The position numbers were made by a program, and so were the translations under genes. Positions 1 through 12,790 of a stretch of 64,000 nt of DNA are shown here, piece after piece. Numbering within the stretch: position 1 is the stretch's first letter; each line of letters opens with the position of its first letter. The notes under the pieces are model-generated. The model ran no database searches. It had not been told where the DNA came from and saw only the letters and a program-made list of their open reading frames with translations. The stretch is from Coturnix japonica (Eukaryota > Chordata > Aves > Galliformes > Phasianidae): positions 1,832,398 through 1,896,397 of the forward strand of contig NC_029521.1 of the NCBI RefSeq assembly GCF_001577835.2, in the 5' to 3' direction.

Positions 1-436
1 TATGATGCCCCTTCCATGTCACAAAGTAACACAATCTCAGCTTCTGCATATCCTAGGCAGAGACTCAACTTGAAAAATCTATGTGGAATCTGTACTGGTG
101 TGAATTACTCTGCATCCTCATAGAAAAGAAGTTATGGAAGCAGAATAGTAAGCTAACAGATTAGTATAAGCAATGTCTTTGTTCTGTGGTTAAGGCAGAT
201 TCTAAAGTTTCTGAAGAGTATGAAGGAATCTGCCTTTCACCTAATTTCACACTTCAGCTTCTGCTTGGATTTAATTCATTACTTTGTATTGGAATTGCCC
301 CCATTTTCATCTCTTCGGAAGCAAACTGCAGACCGAGGGATATTAGTGTGTATTGTGACTCTCAGGTTCTCCTTCTGATTTGCATGGTCCTACAGGACCT
401 GCTGACAGGGTGATAATTCTACATCAGACCTCTCAC
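1..436. other. Left-edge part of an MMRN2 intron
   Basis: The sequence after the exon 5 donor is AT-rich with no coding signal continuing the MMRN2 frame. No repeat was recognised. Confidence 0.6.
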
Positions 437-604
437 CTTCACTGCTCTGGTTCACTTCTAACACCATGCTTGTACCGTTGTTGTCAAATATCCTCTGTAG
501 ATCACCTAGGTTGCTGACTGCTTGATGAATATCACTCTGAAGATCATCCAGTAGTGCCTCCTGATTTTGAATGACTTCCAACAGCTCTCTTGAATCCACT
601 GGTG
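437..604 (-). CDS. MMRN2: MMRN2 coding exon 5 (start of coiled-coil region)
   Basis: This exon has acceptor GTGTCAG and donor GTGAGAG, and is 168 nt with phase 1 at both ends. It encodes a heptad-like stretch with [19 protein letters not shown], followed by NNGTSM and NQSSE. Human MMRN2 has a similar region (E-H-L-L-G-D-L-Q-N-D-V-H and then M-E-A-N-Q-T). The next exon lies outside the window. Confidence 0.88.
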
Positions 605-3600
605 CTGACACTAATCACAAGATTCAAAAAGCAAGTGTCATGCAATGGAGTTGCAGCAGCACGTGTTCCTACAAGACCTGTGAGCTCTGAGAACACCAGT
701 GTACTTTTTGCTCTGGAAAATCTTGCAATGGCATTTAGAGATATGTTGGTTTACAGCTTAACTACAGTTTACTTGTAACTGGTTTTTCTTTTCAGCAGTG
801 ACGGAAACTTGATTTAAATATTAACACAAGACCTTCAGCCATGCTAACCACAGTGATGGTAAAATATTTTTCACTGAAAACCTCCCCATGCCGTAAAAGC
901 ATTCTGAAATAATAATTGCTTTCAAGCCAGTTGACAGGAAGGATAGCTAAGCTTAACAACTGAGCATGAAAGGGCAGAATGTAAGAGCAATGAAGGTGTT
1001 TAACAAAAGCTTCAGGAGCGTAAGGGTTAAGTGTCACCGCTGGCTCTCACAGAGGGACCCTTTAACTTCCATTACTCTAAATAAACACATGCTAATTTGA
1101 GCTGAAGAATTAAAAGCCTATACTGAGTTGCAGGAACTGGTGTATCTTAACTGTGCCATCCCGGGGACCTCTTCCCTTCCAGGATTACATTAGACTTGTC
1201 AAGCTGATGTTTTATAAACTTGAGTCTTCTAAAGCAACTGTTTATTCATTCAGTGCTGAGAGCATAGTGTAAGGAAGACTCTCTTTCAGGGCTGTAATGC
1301 TATCCCAAGCCCAGTTGCTGGCAGATATTTAATAGCACTACAAGCCACATCATTTGCCATATAGTGAGGAAAGGTCCTTCTTGGATATTAGATTGGCAAG
1401 ATAGAGCAGCTGAGATAAGAATCTGGGGTATCTCATAACAATATTCTCAAAGCTACAGGTAGCTGCTCTAAAATGGCATTTAGAATTGATTTTTTTTCTG
1501 GTAAGCCTTCTGAAGTGCTTTCCTATGAATCCATCAAGCAGAACAAGGACTTAAGCATCCACACTAATGGAAGGTTTAACACCAGCTGGCATTCTCACTC
1601 ACACTAGGGTTTAAGTGATGATCAGCCAACATACTGTTGTGAAACTTTTGGCTGTTTTCTCAAGAACATTCATATAATTTTATAGCAAAACCCCTCACAA
1701 ATGCCAGCAAGTGATGCGCGGTTGTGTAAAAACTTGCCCAAGTTATGCTTTCACTGAAGACATTATCCATAGTTTATCATGTTAAAGTAGAAACATCTGT
1801 CTTTTGCTCAGGGCTGTGACTTGAGATGTGAGAGAATGGTAAGTTATGTGAAGTTCGAGAACATACTGTGGTTTGAGAACTCTTCTTCTTGCCATCCTTC
1901 GGTCTGATTTCCTGGCACTGGGATGACATTGGGATCTGCAATTGAGAAGTGATACATCTGTGAAAACACTTGAGATGCAGAAGCTAATACAGTTCAATAG
2001 GGTAAGACTGCACAGTTTCACTTGCAATGTGACAGATGTGGAGAGAGGCTTCTGCTGGATAAATTACCTTAGAGATGAGAACTGTGGAGAGGTGCTATAT
2101 GCACAAAAAAAATCCTTAAACCTATGGAGATACAAACAGGAGCTGTGTCTAAGGAGCCTGTTTGGGTGGGTGAGATGGACAAATGTACATCTGACAACTC
2201 CACCAGTAAACGAATGCGTCTCTCCAAGTGTGAAGATGAGAGGAAACTGCTGTTGCTGTTAGCCCTTCTGTAAGGCTAATTACACCTCCTTCCTCCTCCT
2301 TCCTGTTTCAAGGCATCAGCCATTTGGGACATAACGTGCCAAAGAAAATAAAGCATCAATTCCCAAACCGGAGGAACAAATAGGTAAGCTGGTTTTTGCC
2401 ACAGAGAATGTCATTTAGTCTTAGTTCTCATGCGTGCTCTCTGGTTTTCCTTACCACGTTGTTCACAATCGTTCCCAATAAATCCAGGGCAGCACTTCCA
2501 TTGCAAAGACTTCAAAACCTTCTGTTTCACTTGATAGATGGGCTTCACGGCTGTCCTGTACCTGAGGAGCAGGGTCCAGGTGTTAGTTTCCAAGTTATGG
2601 TCAGCTGGTATCATGTGGGGCAAATCCACTGACTAAGTGTATGTTGTTGTCCTGGATAACTACTGCAGACAGTGATTAGAAAAATCACTTAATCCCCTTG
2701 TAGTCCTATACGTGATGGCTTTTTAAGGCCATAATTATCCCAGCTTACTTAAGTGCCTTATCACTATAGGTACAGAAATCAGTCACTTCCTCACTTTGGT
2801 GTTCAATTAAGTCAGAGCTTAATGTATTTTAAAAATGTGCCAATCAGCAGTTTTGTAAATCTAATTTAGCTACTTAGAGAATATCCCCTTGTCTCCAGTG
2901 GGTTCATTTGGGGGCTTACATGATCTTCTGGCAACCTGGAGCTCCATTTGGGCAGGGCTGCTGGGAGTTGACAATGTACTTCTCCTTCATGCAGGCTTCA
3001 ATGTACGTCACCAGGCGAGACTGTGTGTAAGAACACCAGTTCCTATTGGGGGAAAAAAGAGCAATTTGAAGTAGGTCTTTTAAAGTCTTTGCTTGTAGCA
3101 GTGTCATAGAAAGGTGAAATGTAGGGGAGCTTTGCTTTTGAGGCTGGATGATAAAGAAAATGAAAAATGCTTGCTAGCTTCCCCCCTGACTCCCTGTTCC
3201 TTTGTTTTCATTTGGGATGCTTATCAGAGTTTCTAACAGAAGGGTTGATTGTTTGAACTTTGACGCATTAGTTCCATTTCCAGCCTTTTCATTCAGTGGG
3301 AGAAATTTCCAACCCGTGGTAACCTGCAGGTTAACGTTGCTTTAAATGTCAAACTGCCTGGATGGGCCTGTTGCCATTTCAGATGCCTCACAACTGACTC
3401 ATCAGGTCTGGATCGACTGCTTCTGAAAATTAATCCTACATAAACTGTCAATAATCGGTGTCTTCCAAACTATTGCTATTTCAGATCAGTCACTGGACCA
3501 TCTTGATTTTTGCATCCAACCCCTGGCCCCATCGGATCATCAGTTTTGTAGCCCTCCTCTGGTGGTCTCTAAGGGGTTTATGTCCTTCCTGTATTGTGGT

Positions 3601-6600
3601 GCCCAAACCTGCACGCAGTGGTTGAGGTGAGGCTGCACCAGTGCAGAGTGAAGTGGGGAAAAAGATTCTGTGAACTATGGTGGGTCACAGAATCACAGAA
3701 TGACCCGGGTTGGAAGGGACCTCAAGGATCGTGTAGTCCCAACCCCCCTGCCTGGCAGGGCCACCAAACATACACCTTTATTAGATCAGGTTGCCCAGGG
3801 CCCCGTCCAACCTGGCCTTGAACACCTCCAAGGACGGGGCATCCACAACCTCCCTGGGCAGCCTGTTCCAGGGCCTAACCACTCTCCTAGTGAAGAACTT
3901 ACCCCTAACATCCAACCTAAATCTTCCCTCTTTCAACTTAAAACCATTTCCCTGTGTCCTGCTATTGTCAGCCCTTTTGAAGAGTGAGGGTCAAGGAGCC
4001 TGCAGGGAGATGTTAATAAACACTGTGCATCTCCTTAAAGCCTGGAGGGGAAATAGAAACAGGTATTTTGTGCCGCTGTGCATATTATTAAACTCCTTTC
4101 CCATAAGAAATGAACACTAGTTTTTGAAAACAAAAGCAGAATTGGGTCTTGAACAATGCCATGATTATCCATGGGGGTATCTGGAAGGATCAGGAGGTAC
4201 TCCTAAGGTTTGTGGAACAGAGCATTGTGTGGGGGAGAGTTGAGTTGTGCCTGATAAAGAACAGCTGAACTTTAGGCGGTATATTTTTAAATGGGAACAC
4301 GGGAACTAAATCTCTGATAATCAGCATTTATGGAAAAAGCTTGCCTTTCTCATCTGAGTGCAGGAACAATGGGGAACCAACTTGGGCACGAAAGCAGAAG
4401 CTGCGGTCGTGGCTGCTGGGAGAGAGCAATGGGGCAGCCAGGAGAAGGGAAGGAAACTGGAGAGGGAAAGCAGACAGCCTGGGCAAGCTGGGTAAGTTCC
4501 CCACGCTCACTGTATTCAGCTTCTTAAGGTGCGGGGCCTCAGACCTGCCCAGTGGCGTCCCTGCCAGATCCCAGCAAGGGTCTGCATTCCATGTGGAAAT
4601 CTCTACTTTAAATACGATTATTTTGCTTTCATGTTTCGTTCTTTCTTGATGAAAACAACCCACACCCCATGAATCATCATCTGTGCTGATTCGTTTTTCC
4701 CACCGTGCGTGGCTCCCAGATGAGTCTTTTGGGTCACATAAGCCTTACAGATCTAAACCAAACCTATACGTGCACAAACGTGTGTTAGCAAGAAAAGTGT
4801 TTTACTACAGCACCTAGAAATGCACAAACACTTTAAATAGAAAATAAGGAGTTTCTTTTCTAAGCCTGCTGCCATACTGTGGGTATCTGGTGGACTCACT
4901 TCTAGGTTCTCACCCATAGAAGCGTGTTATGTTGTCTCAGAGATTGACCCCAACCTGATGCTTGGGTAACTATGCGTTATGTGGGACGTATAATATGAAA
5001 CAAAAGGAATTTGGCACACTTGGTATAAAAGCTGCCTTTAGTGGTAGTCACATTTCTCTCTGTTTGGTTTTCTTTAATATTCACTTGCTAGTTTTCCCTG
5101 CCTCAATGTAAAAGTTGATCCATGAAGCTGAATAGCAATATGGTATCATACGCTTTGGTTCAATCCTAATAATTTTTAGTGGATTTCATTTGGTTTACAT
5201 TTATCAAAATGTATTATTTAGTTGAGGAGGCATGTAAGGCTCATTTTTCCTATCTGCAATGAGCTGCAATATAGATACATGTGCCCAAAGGTGAAACCTC
5301 TGTTGCAGTATTTTTATATATCTTGTCAAATGCTTCCTTTAAGGAAACTTTGCTATCTATTACTAAAAATACTCCTTAATTGTATTAACCTTGGGGGAAA
5401 TACGTCATTCCTTAATGTGAAGTGGAACAATTTGAAGACTTAGGAAGGCTTGATCTGAAGTTCAGTGAGATGAGTGGGAATTCTGCGCTGACACCAAAGG
5501 GCTACAAAGCCTCAGTAACAGCCCTTTGACAAAGAGAACTGCATTCAGCCTGTTTCTGGGGCACAGAAGCTTTATGTTCTGCTTCTGTGTTTTATTTCCC
5601 CTTGTGACTGTGTAGCTTCACTCACTGAGTATACCACCAGCTGTGCACTCTCTGCTTTCATCCTCTTTAATAGGGTTTCCTTTTGACGCCAGCCTCTGTG
5701 GCCAAGGAGAAGCTGCTTTGTGAGGAGAGCAGGAGGGCTTCTTTTTCTACAGTGGGGAATGATGGAGCTCAAAGCAAAACTGCAAGCTGGAACAACAGCC
5801 AAGTCAGCCCTACAAAACCAGGGCTAGGGATGCTTGTTTTGATGCCAGCGATGGTTGTTGTTGCTGTTGGATGCTACTCCTGCTTGTTCTGAAACACAGC
5901 AAAACATGAGCAGTGCTGTCTGTGATGTCAGGTTGGTCAGACATGCTGTTATCACAGCAGCTGGACAGGAGGTAAAGCAAAGTGGCCATAACTGTTGCAG
6001 TGAATACAGGGTTGGCTCATTTCCGTGCACAGCTACAACTGGTAAGATCTGCATGATGGTGGGTGAGAATAATGCCCCCCAGCACAGCCAGGTACTTAAG
6101 TTTTGTTGGTGGCATCCTCCTGATTGTCACCGTAATGCATCATTTTAGGCAGTTGCTGTGTCAGTGGAATTTTTGCCTGGACAAAAGCTTCAGGATGTTG
6201 TTTTTCCATGAGTTTTGTTATTCCTTTGTCTGTGCTCATGCAGCAGAGCTGTCCTTCACACTGGTTTCCTCACATTTCTATTCTCAAGGAAGGCAGTTCC
6301 TATAATTACTGTGAGAACTCCTGCCCAGCAGGTCGTGACCGCTACCCATATGAGGCCCATAACTCCTTCCTTTTCTGTGCAGTGCTAAAGGCACCAGATA
6401 TGCAATTACTGCTGCTGAGATGTGCTGCTAGATGACAACAGAAGGCTGTCTGCTTCTGGGCTACCCAGTTTAAGAAAGAAGACAGGGAACCTCTGCAGAG
6501 AGTCCAGTGGAAGGCCACAAAGGTGACTGGGGGGGGCTGGAGCATCTCCTGTACAAGGAAAGGCCGAGAGACCTGGGGCTGTTCAGCATGGAAGTGAGAA

Positions 6601-9600
6601 GGCTTGGGGGATCTTATCAATGCTTGTACTTATCTAATGGATGGGTGTAGAGTGCTGCTGTAGGAAACTTGCTTTAGCACGGGGATTGGACTCAATGGTC
6701 TCCAGAGATCCTTTCCAGTCCCTATAATTCTATGTTCCTATGACTGGTCTCTTTGAATTTGAAGTTATTTCCCACTAACTTTTGTAGGCTCCTGACTTAC
6801 TCCAGCTGAAGCAGAAAACAATCAGTCTGTAGCAGCAGAACAATCTGTGTTCTGTTTTTCCCACAGTGCAAAGCACTGGCAATAAAAGAACACTCAGTTT
6901 AAAAAAGAGGTAAGGTATTGCATTTAAATTAGCCTGAACTGGGACTGTGCATGTCAGTTTAAAGAAAGACTCATCAGTTAATTCACTGGGGAGTGCCAAA
7001 GGGATTAAGTACTTAAAAAGTTGCTGGCTCTCGTAAGGAACAAGGTGTGCCCTTGTTTTTAATTAGCAGCTGGTGTGTGATTGCTGGTGACCTGTCAGCA
7101 CATCAGTGAATTCTCTGCTGTGCTGAGCAGGCAGCAGTGTGCATCCGCCAGGCAGCAAGAACTACTTCTCCCGTTTCCCTCTTCCCTGATGATGGATAAT
7201 GCTCCTCTCTTGGGCAGGAACCTTGTGCCTCATCCCTTGGGCATCACTGGTTCTCACTGGGATTTGATGAAGGCAGACGGATTGATTTGCAGTTAACCAC
7301 AACAAGCTCAGCTGAAAGATCAGCAGTGCCAAGCGTTTTGATTTCCTTGCAGTGCTACAAGTCTCCCAGTGTCCCGAGTCTATTCCAGCTGTAATGCATG
7401 TTAGTACATATTCAGCTGCGGCCTGTCCTGCAGGATGCCCTGTGACTGCAGTGCTGTGATGGCTTTCTGAGTAAAACCCCGAACTTGGAGCCTCACGGCA
7501 AGCAGTGATACAGAGAAAGCAGACTTGGCTGCAATGGCTTTTGAGGCAATCCCACCTGTTGTACAGCTACTGCACAGAAATCTGTGCAAGAGTTTTCTTC
7601 TCTTCATAGAGCATCCACAGCCATTTCCTTCCTGATGTTTTCCTCAGCATGGTGTGAGTTTTACAGCCGACTCTGAGGGCAGCTTAAACTGGGATTTCAC
7701 CTTCTGATTGTAGCAGATAAAAGTCCAATGCTAGCATAGCGCTTTCACTTCATCTTGGTGTTCCCTGCCAGCATAGCTGTGCTGGCACCAGCAAGTCAAA
7801 GATGCAGAACAAGACAAGGTTCCCAAACTGTGTGTGCTCAGTGAACAACAAGGCTTGTCCCAGTCATCTTTTTGCCGCAGCGAAAGATTGCAGTTTGTTC
7901 AGGGCTGGCTGCTTAGGGCTTGTTGGAGGGTTATTGGCCCTCATCAGTAGGAAGGCTTTGGATGCGCCCAGCAGCCGTTGCTGGGGATTTTGTCATTATG
8001 CTTAAACAAGAGATCCCTTGCTATCTTCTGAAGGAACAAATTGCTACAGCTTGCACTAATGAACCATGTAACAAAGGAAATGAGAGAATCTTTTGTATGT
8101 GGAGGGCTAGATAACTACTGCACTGTGCTCAGAGAAGCTGTTACTTCAGGAACTGTTCACCAAACACATGGAAGTGGAGCCATTCCACCAGCTGCTCAAC
8201 TCAACAAGAGAGTTGAAGACAGATTGCCAAAGGTCCTGAAAGGAGTCAGGTGCCAAATTTCGATAGGAAAACCACCCCTTCTGTTAATGAACTTGGCACC
8301 ACTGAAGGTATTGTTGAGCACTGGCCATTCCACTAGTGTGCAGGATGTCGGGGGCTGAAGATCACATTAAGCTGCATTTAATCCAGAGGTTCCTTTATTT
8401 TTAAGCCTGTGTTCTATTCCCCTTTGGTGGGGAATTTCAGTATCCCATAAACATCCTAAGAAAGTCCCTGTCTAATTTGGAAGAAATAGATGAGTCAGTG
8501 TGAAACTGAGATTAATCAGATCAGTGCTTGTTTTCCTGTAAAAGCAGAAAAGAACATGAGCAGTTAAGATTGGGCATTGTTCTGACTTTTCCTAGACTAA
8601 GAGCCATTTTAGTTTCCTCTGCTTCTTTGCACTTTGAAGGATGGTTGTTCCCCCTTTGGGCACCCTGGCTGGTCACAGAGACCTGCTCTGTGGCTGTCTC
8701 AGCACAAGGCTAAAGGAAGAGGTGAGTGTTTCAGTGAGATAACAGCGCTGCTGGCTGACATCAGGAAGCCTAACTCTCATCAAGGGGTGACTTGACAGAA
8801 CTGTGTATACAGACCTTGACATAAGTCAGTGTGATTAAGGATTTACTTACTCTGCAGATTTTTGCCTTTTCTGTTTGTAATTCAGGATATATATGTGTAT
8901 TTATTTTATTAGGTTCCTTTTCTTTTTCAAATGTTTTAATAGTAAGAAAAATTGCAATAGATGAGAGATTGAGCACGTGTTTGTGGGCTAATGAGAACAG
9001 AGCACCACAATACCTGCCATGATGGAGATACAGTACACCCAGGACAGGAGCTGTCTGAGGATAATTCCACTGTAGGAAAGAGAAGTTCTATAACATCGTT
9101 ATAGTGAGGGAAGCCGGGTTTGGTTTGTCTGCTCATCACCGCTTCTCCTTCCCTGTGTTGAGCCATCCTTCTGGGGACCAGCTCTGTCCATGTGGTTACT
9201 GAGGGGTAAGGTCAAAAAGCTTTTTTCATGAGCTTATTTTAAAGCTGGAACACTTAAGGGAATCTGGTTTACAGTGTTACTTGGCAGGTCAGGCCAACTG
9301 AGGATACAGGGAAATCTGGGCTTTGCTGCCCAAGCTTTCCATGTGGCAGAACTGCATCTTTAGATGCTTCATTTTACATATATATATTTATTTAATGAAA
9401 TATGATTATAACGTGCATTAAATCTGAGTTATCAGCATAACTGTTTGCAGAGCTGCAGGCACAGGGATTGGATTGGAGCCTGCATGTGATTGATGGGCAT
9501 TATACGCTGAGTATTTATGAAATCTAGAACTTGTTTTTACTGTTCTTACTCTTCAGCTTCCATGGCTAAAACAGATGCTAATAGACTACAGATCTCTGTA

Positions 9601-12424
9601 TACTTGTGCTTCCTTTTCCCTTATTACTTCTGCGGGTAAGTCTGTGTACCCATGGATCCATTTATCTCAGCCATAAGGAAGCTTCACCACGTCAAACTGA
9701 TCAATCACACAAGACGTGGCTTCTGGGAAAAAGAAGGAAAACAGAAAGGTGGTTTCCTGTGGAAAATGAGCTGCTTTTGATTTTGCAAATAGCACATAGA
9801 GACACTTGCCAACTTGGAGCAAGCACAGCTTCTCTGGCATGCTCAGATACAAGCAACAGCTGAGATACCAAACTGTTACCTAGCTCTTCCTTTAGCAAAC
9901 AGCTGAAACCATTCTTTATTATACACACATTTCTCATTAAAAACTGCCAGTGACTTTTTACTGATGTCCTTATTTTAAAACTCTGATTAGAAGCACCTTG
10001 TTGTTCTGAGAGGAGTTCATTAGTAACATATCCAAGCATTTGACTGGGCCGTAGTGAGTCATTTCACCTTACATGCTGAAACAGAACCCAGGGAACTCTG
10101 ATTGCCTGGGGAGTATTAGTCATTATGGTCTCCAATTATTCAAATGACCATAATAAAAAAAATGATACTTGTTTATTTTGAAAAGATCTAAGAAAGTTTT
10201 GTAACAATCATTATTTCTAACACATAAGGAGAGCAGCAAGAGTTTGGGGGGCAAAAACAGTCACTAATTATTGCTGGAATGGTGTCACGGAGTTACTGCA
10301 GACCAGTGGTTGGTTTCCACCACCCTGGAGCTTTTTGTGTTGTGTGTGGGTCTCAGTTCGGCATGACTCCCAATGCCTTTTCCCTTGCTTCCCTTGCTCA
10401 CACCTTCAGGCATCTGCAGCAGCACTAGGAATTTGGAGCACAGGCACAAGCAGACCTGTGCTATCTGTGTATGCGCTCTCCAAGCTCAGTTTTGGGTACA
10501 ACACCTCTGAAAGCATTGAGTTTCTTTCCTGAGACGTGCCACCTTGCTGGGCTTGTGCTCTCTAATTGTGATTGCTCCAGCAGAAGACTGTATACCCTGG
10601 AGCTACTGCCAGGCTAAATCTTGACTGCATGTAGTCATCAACATTGCTTTATAATAGGGAAGAGCGTTGTGGTTTGACTCATTATGCAACCACCTCCTTA
10701 AAAGGAGGAAGCGTTTCTCTTCTTGGGAGGAAATTAGGATGAGTAACAGCTTGCACCGAATGGCATTACACAAGTTGGTGCTGAACAAAGTCACACAGCA
10801 AAGGAAAAAGTCCTAATTAGGAGAGTGTGTTACAGTGCCTTGCTGACCTTGACAAGTACCTCTTTACACTTTTGGATTTTTGAAGTATTTCTAGCTTTTA
10901 GATGGCTATTAGCATTTCAACAAGCTATCAAATGCCTGTCACCTTGCAGCATAGCATGGGAGCCCGTGGTAATGGTTCTGTTTGGCTTTCCATGCTCTGT
11001 TAGAGTCTGAAATGCATTAACCAGCAGCTGGTGAATTAAGTGGGTGCCATTACTGGACATTGTCCATCAAAAAACTGCAAGTCAATACTTGTGGGACTTA
11101 AAAACTGATTGGAGGTCAGTCCTATGGCATACAGTTTTGTGGGGAGATGGAGTATGAAGGGAAACAGGGCTGTAAGCCCTGCACTGTACTACATGCAGAA
11201 GGGAGGCCTTAATATTATGGATAAATGAGACTTAGAAAGGAATTGTGACGTGAATGAGGTGTCTTTGCAGCTCCCTTCTCTCCCTCCCCCAAGAACATTT
11301 GAAGAGAAGAATCAGAGCATCCCGAAGCAGTGAGCTGTGAACAGCACTCGCTGTGCTGCTGTTCCAGCCATCCCGAGCAGTAGCCTTCCATCAGTGCTAT
11401 AAAAGATTCATTCACTGTCCTGATTGGTTTTCATCTATTTTAAACATTCAGGGACCTACTTACGTGCCCTGTAAAGCTCACAATAAAAGCATAGCGTTAG
11501 GAAATCTTCCTGGAGAATGGGGGCACAGCTAGAGGTGATCATGAGAAGCACCTGAAAGTCCTTTTTTGTTCTTCTTTTGGTGGGGGCAAGGTTTAATTTG
11601 TAATATCTTCATGCTTATTTATTACTCCTTTCCTATTTAATCCTCACTGTTCCTGTTTTGCTAACATCCCCCTCTTCTTTTTCTCATCTTCCTCTTTCTC
11701 CAAGGTCCAAGTCTGAGCTGAGTATGTCCTGGTTGCCACAGTTGGTAAAAGCCCCCATTGGTGTTTGAAGAGAAAAGGCAAGACACAAATTTTATCTAGT
11801 CCTGTGTTTGAAGGTAACATTCTGTATTATCGTGCTACAGGGGAGCTGCAGGGCTCTGCCCTGTGGCTTGGTCATGGCAGGTGCATCCAGGCACCACATC
11901 CATCCTGCTGTCTCTAGGACAAAGAGTCAGCCACGTCTGTGATTTCACTCCCCACAAGCAATTATATTTTCTGTTCCTATCATTAGTACGTTGAACCTCT
12001 CCTTTTTGGATATAGACTGAGCCCTAGAATCTAACATGTTTCAAAAAGAAACTTTTATCCATAATGCTCTTTCATCAGCATGATATGTTTGTTATACATG
12101 ACTCCACCACCATCACGAGCACAAACACACATATATGGGTACTTACCCATTTTGGGACGGCGGGCCGGCAGCTTCCAGCTGCTCTCTTTCTCCCTGGTGT
12201 GGGTAGGTGATACTCACAAGGTAGTCTGGCACATCTGCCCGGTGCCCTGCTGCCTCCCAGGAGCCCTCTCCCTCCAGCAGAGCCCTCTCTGTGTCTGTGG
12301 GGGTCTCGTGGCTCTGTCCCTTTGAGCCGTGCATCGGAACATTGTGGTAGCCATGATGGTCGATGTGCCTGGTCAGCTTAACCAGCCCTATTGTGTTACA
12401 GATGAGCAAAACCTTCACTAGCAT
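437..12424 (-). CDS. MMRN2: Multimerin-2 (EMILIN family), 5' half, five exons, gene runs off left edge
   Basis: Multimerin-2 is a secreted endothelial extracellular-matrix glycoprotein. I place five coding exons on the minus strand: 12424-12147, 3042-2920, 2561-2455, 1935-1867 and 604-437. Each has GT-AG borders and the reading frame is continuous through all of them (278, 123, 107, 69 and 168 nt; junction phases 2, 2, 1, 1, 1). In order they give a hydrophobic N-terminus, a linker of about 75 residues, the EMI domain (starting G-N-W-C-S-Y at about residue 93, with C-C-P-G-F in the next exon), a short acidic linker, and the first coiled-coil stretch with the sequons NGT and NQS. The order and many residues match human MMRN2 from memory, for example the QQPCP-GAP-CQK and [10 protein letters not shown] regions. 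The large coiled-coil exon and the C1q domain must lie to the left of the window. MMRN1 and EMILIN1-3 also carry EMI domains, but synteny next to SNCG favours MMRN2. Confidence 0.9.
1867..1935 (-). CDS. MMRN2: MMRN2 coding exon 4 (short acidic linker)
   Basis: This 69-nt exon is supported by a clear acceptor (CTTCTCAATTGCAG), a donor GTATGT, and phase 1 at both ends, so it can be included without changing frame. It reads [16 protein letters not shown] and then an acidic E-E-E-F. Human MMRN2 has D-S-M-A-I-P-E-P at the same place. It carries one N-glycosylation sequon (NQT). Because it is symmetric in phase, skipping would be tolerated. Confidence 0.75.
2455..2561 (-). CDS. MMRN2: MMRN2 coding exon 3 (EMI domain, second part)
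   Basis: The acceptor CTCCTCAG is followed by GTACAGG, which completes M-Y-R across the junction. The exon reads [14 protein letters not shown], then [17 protein letters not shown], the EMI signature ending with the C-C-P-G-F-x-G-x-x-C pattern. Donor GTAAGG follows. Length is 107 nt and it exits in phase 1. Confidence 0.93.
2920..3042 (-). CDS. MMRN2: MMRN2 coding exon 2 (EMI domain, first part)
   Basis: A pyrimidine-rich tract ending in AG precedes GAACTGG. The exon reads [13 protein letters not shown], then [20 protein letters not shown], then GCQKI. It contains four of the EMI cysteines. It ends at donor GTAAGC in phase 2 (123 nt). This is the segment most conserved with human MMRN2. Confidence 0.93.
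3525..3660 (-). mobile_element. CR1 LINE internal fragment
   Basis: On the plus strand this reads as the reverse complement of the CR1 region upstream of its 3' end (GTAGCCCTCCTCTGG, then GTGAGGCTGCACCAGTGCAG). It is abutted by the next CR1 fragment. Confidence 0.75.
3685..3990 (-). mobile_element. CR1 LINE 3' fragment
   Basis: The typical CR1 end repeat (TCACAGAATCACAGAAT) is at the left, followed by GGTTGGAAGGGACCTC and the antisense of the CR1 ORF2 tail. The element therefore points left. Confidence 0.9.
6470..6742 (+). mobile_element. CR1 LINE 3' fragment
   Basis: It contains CTGTTCAGCATGGAAG, GGACTCAATGGTCTCCAGAG and ends near TATAATTCTATG, the CR1 terminal motif. Confidence 0.85.
12147..12424 (-). 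CDS. MMRN2: MMRN2 coding exon 1 (signal peptide and linker)
   Basis: The first in-frame ATG is at 12424-12422. The N-terminus [15 protein letters not shown] is a plausible short signal peptide. It is followed by a His-rich and then polar, acidic stretch, as expected for the variable region before an EMI domain. The exon ends in phase 2 at a good donor (GTAAGT on the minus strand, 12146-12141). Joining to the next exon restores G-N-W-C at the start of the EMI domain, and human MMRN2 has R-N-W-C there. The exact signal cleavage site cannot be read off. Confidence 0.85.
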
Positions 12425-12719
12425 TGTGGGCTTTTTTCCCACCCGGTTACACCTGTCTCTTGTTCTCCTCTCCGAAGTGCAGCTTGGATTAGGGCTGGAA
12501 CGCCCCGGCAATATTCTTTAAATGAAAAGTTGGAAGAAGGAAGGAGAAAAAAAAAACCAAAACTATTTGTAACAAAGAGCGGAAAACGCTTTCGACCCTC
12601 CCAGCCACTGTGGAAACGTCCGTGGCCATCAAACAATGTGAGCCCGGTTCCTGTGTGGAATGCCTCTAACAGAGGAGGGGGGGGAAAAAAGGTGGTAGGA
12701 ATATAACTTATTCAAGGAA

Positions 12720-12790
12720 CTTCTGAAATTGGCTGCCTTCTAAACTTATCTGCGAACAGGAACTCGGCTTTTATCAGCTGCCTTCTCCCT
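12720..12790 (-). promoter_or_regulatory. Possible MMRN2 proximal promoter with GATA and E-box motifs
   Basis: About 320-350 bases upstream of the MMRN2 ATG, the minus strand has AGATAAG (12,745-12,751) and CAGCTGATAA (12,771-12,780), which is an E-box directly abutting a GATA core. GATA and E-box factors act in endothelial genes, which suits MMRN2. The transcription start was not located. No clear TATA box is at a fitting distance. Confidence 0.35.

Larger units (their letters stand above)
3043..12146. other. MMRN2 intron 1 (9.1 kb)
   Basis: This long first intron separates the signal peptide exon from the EMI exons. It holds three CR1 fragments, listed separately, at about 3,525-3,660, 3,685-3,990 and 6,470-6,742. 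The rest is ordinary sequence in which I find no exon that fits the gene on either strand. Long first introns in endothelial genes often carry enhancers, but none is demonstrated here. Confidence 0.7.

Noticed and set aside
3670-4120. Overlapping plus-strand open frames of about 105 codons
   Set aside because: They are the antisense of a CR1 LINE 3' end, not a gene.
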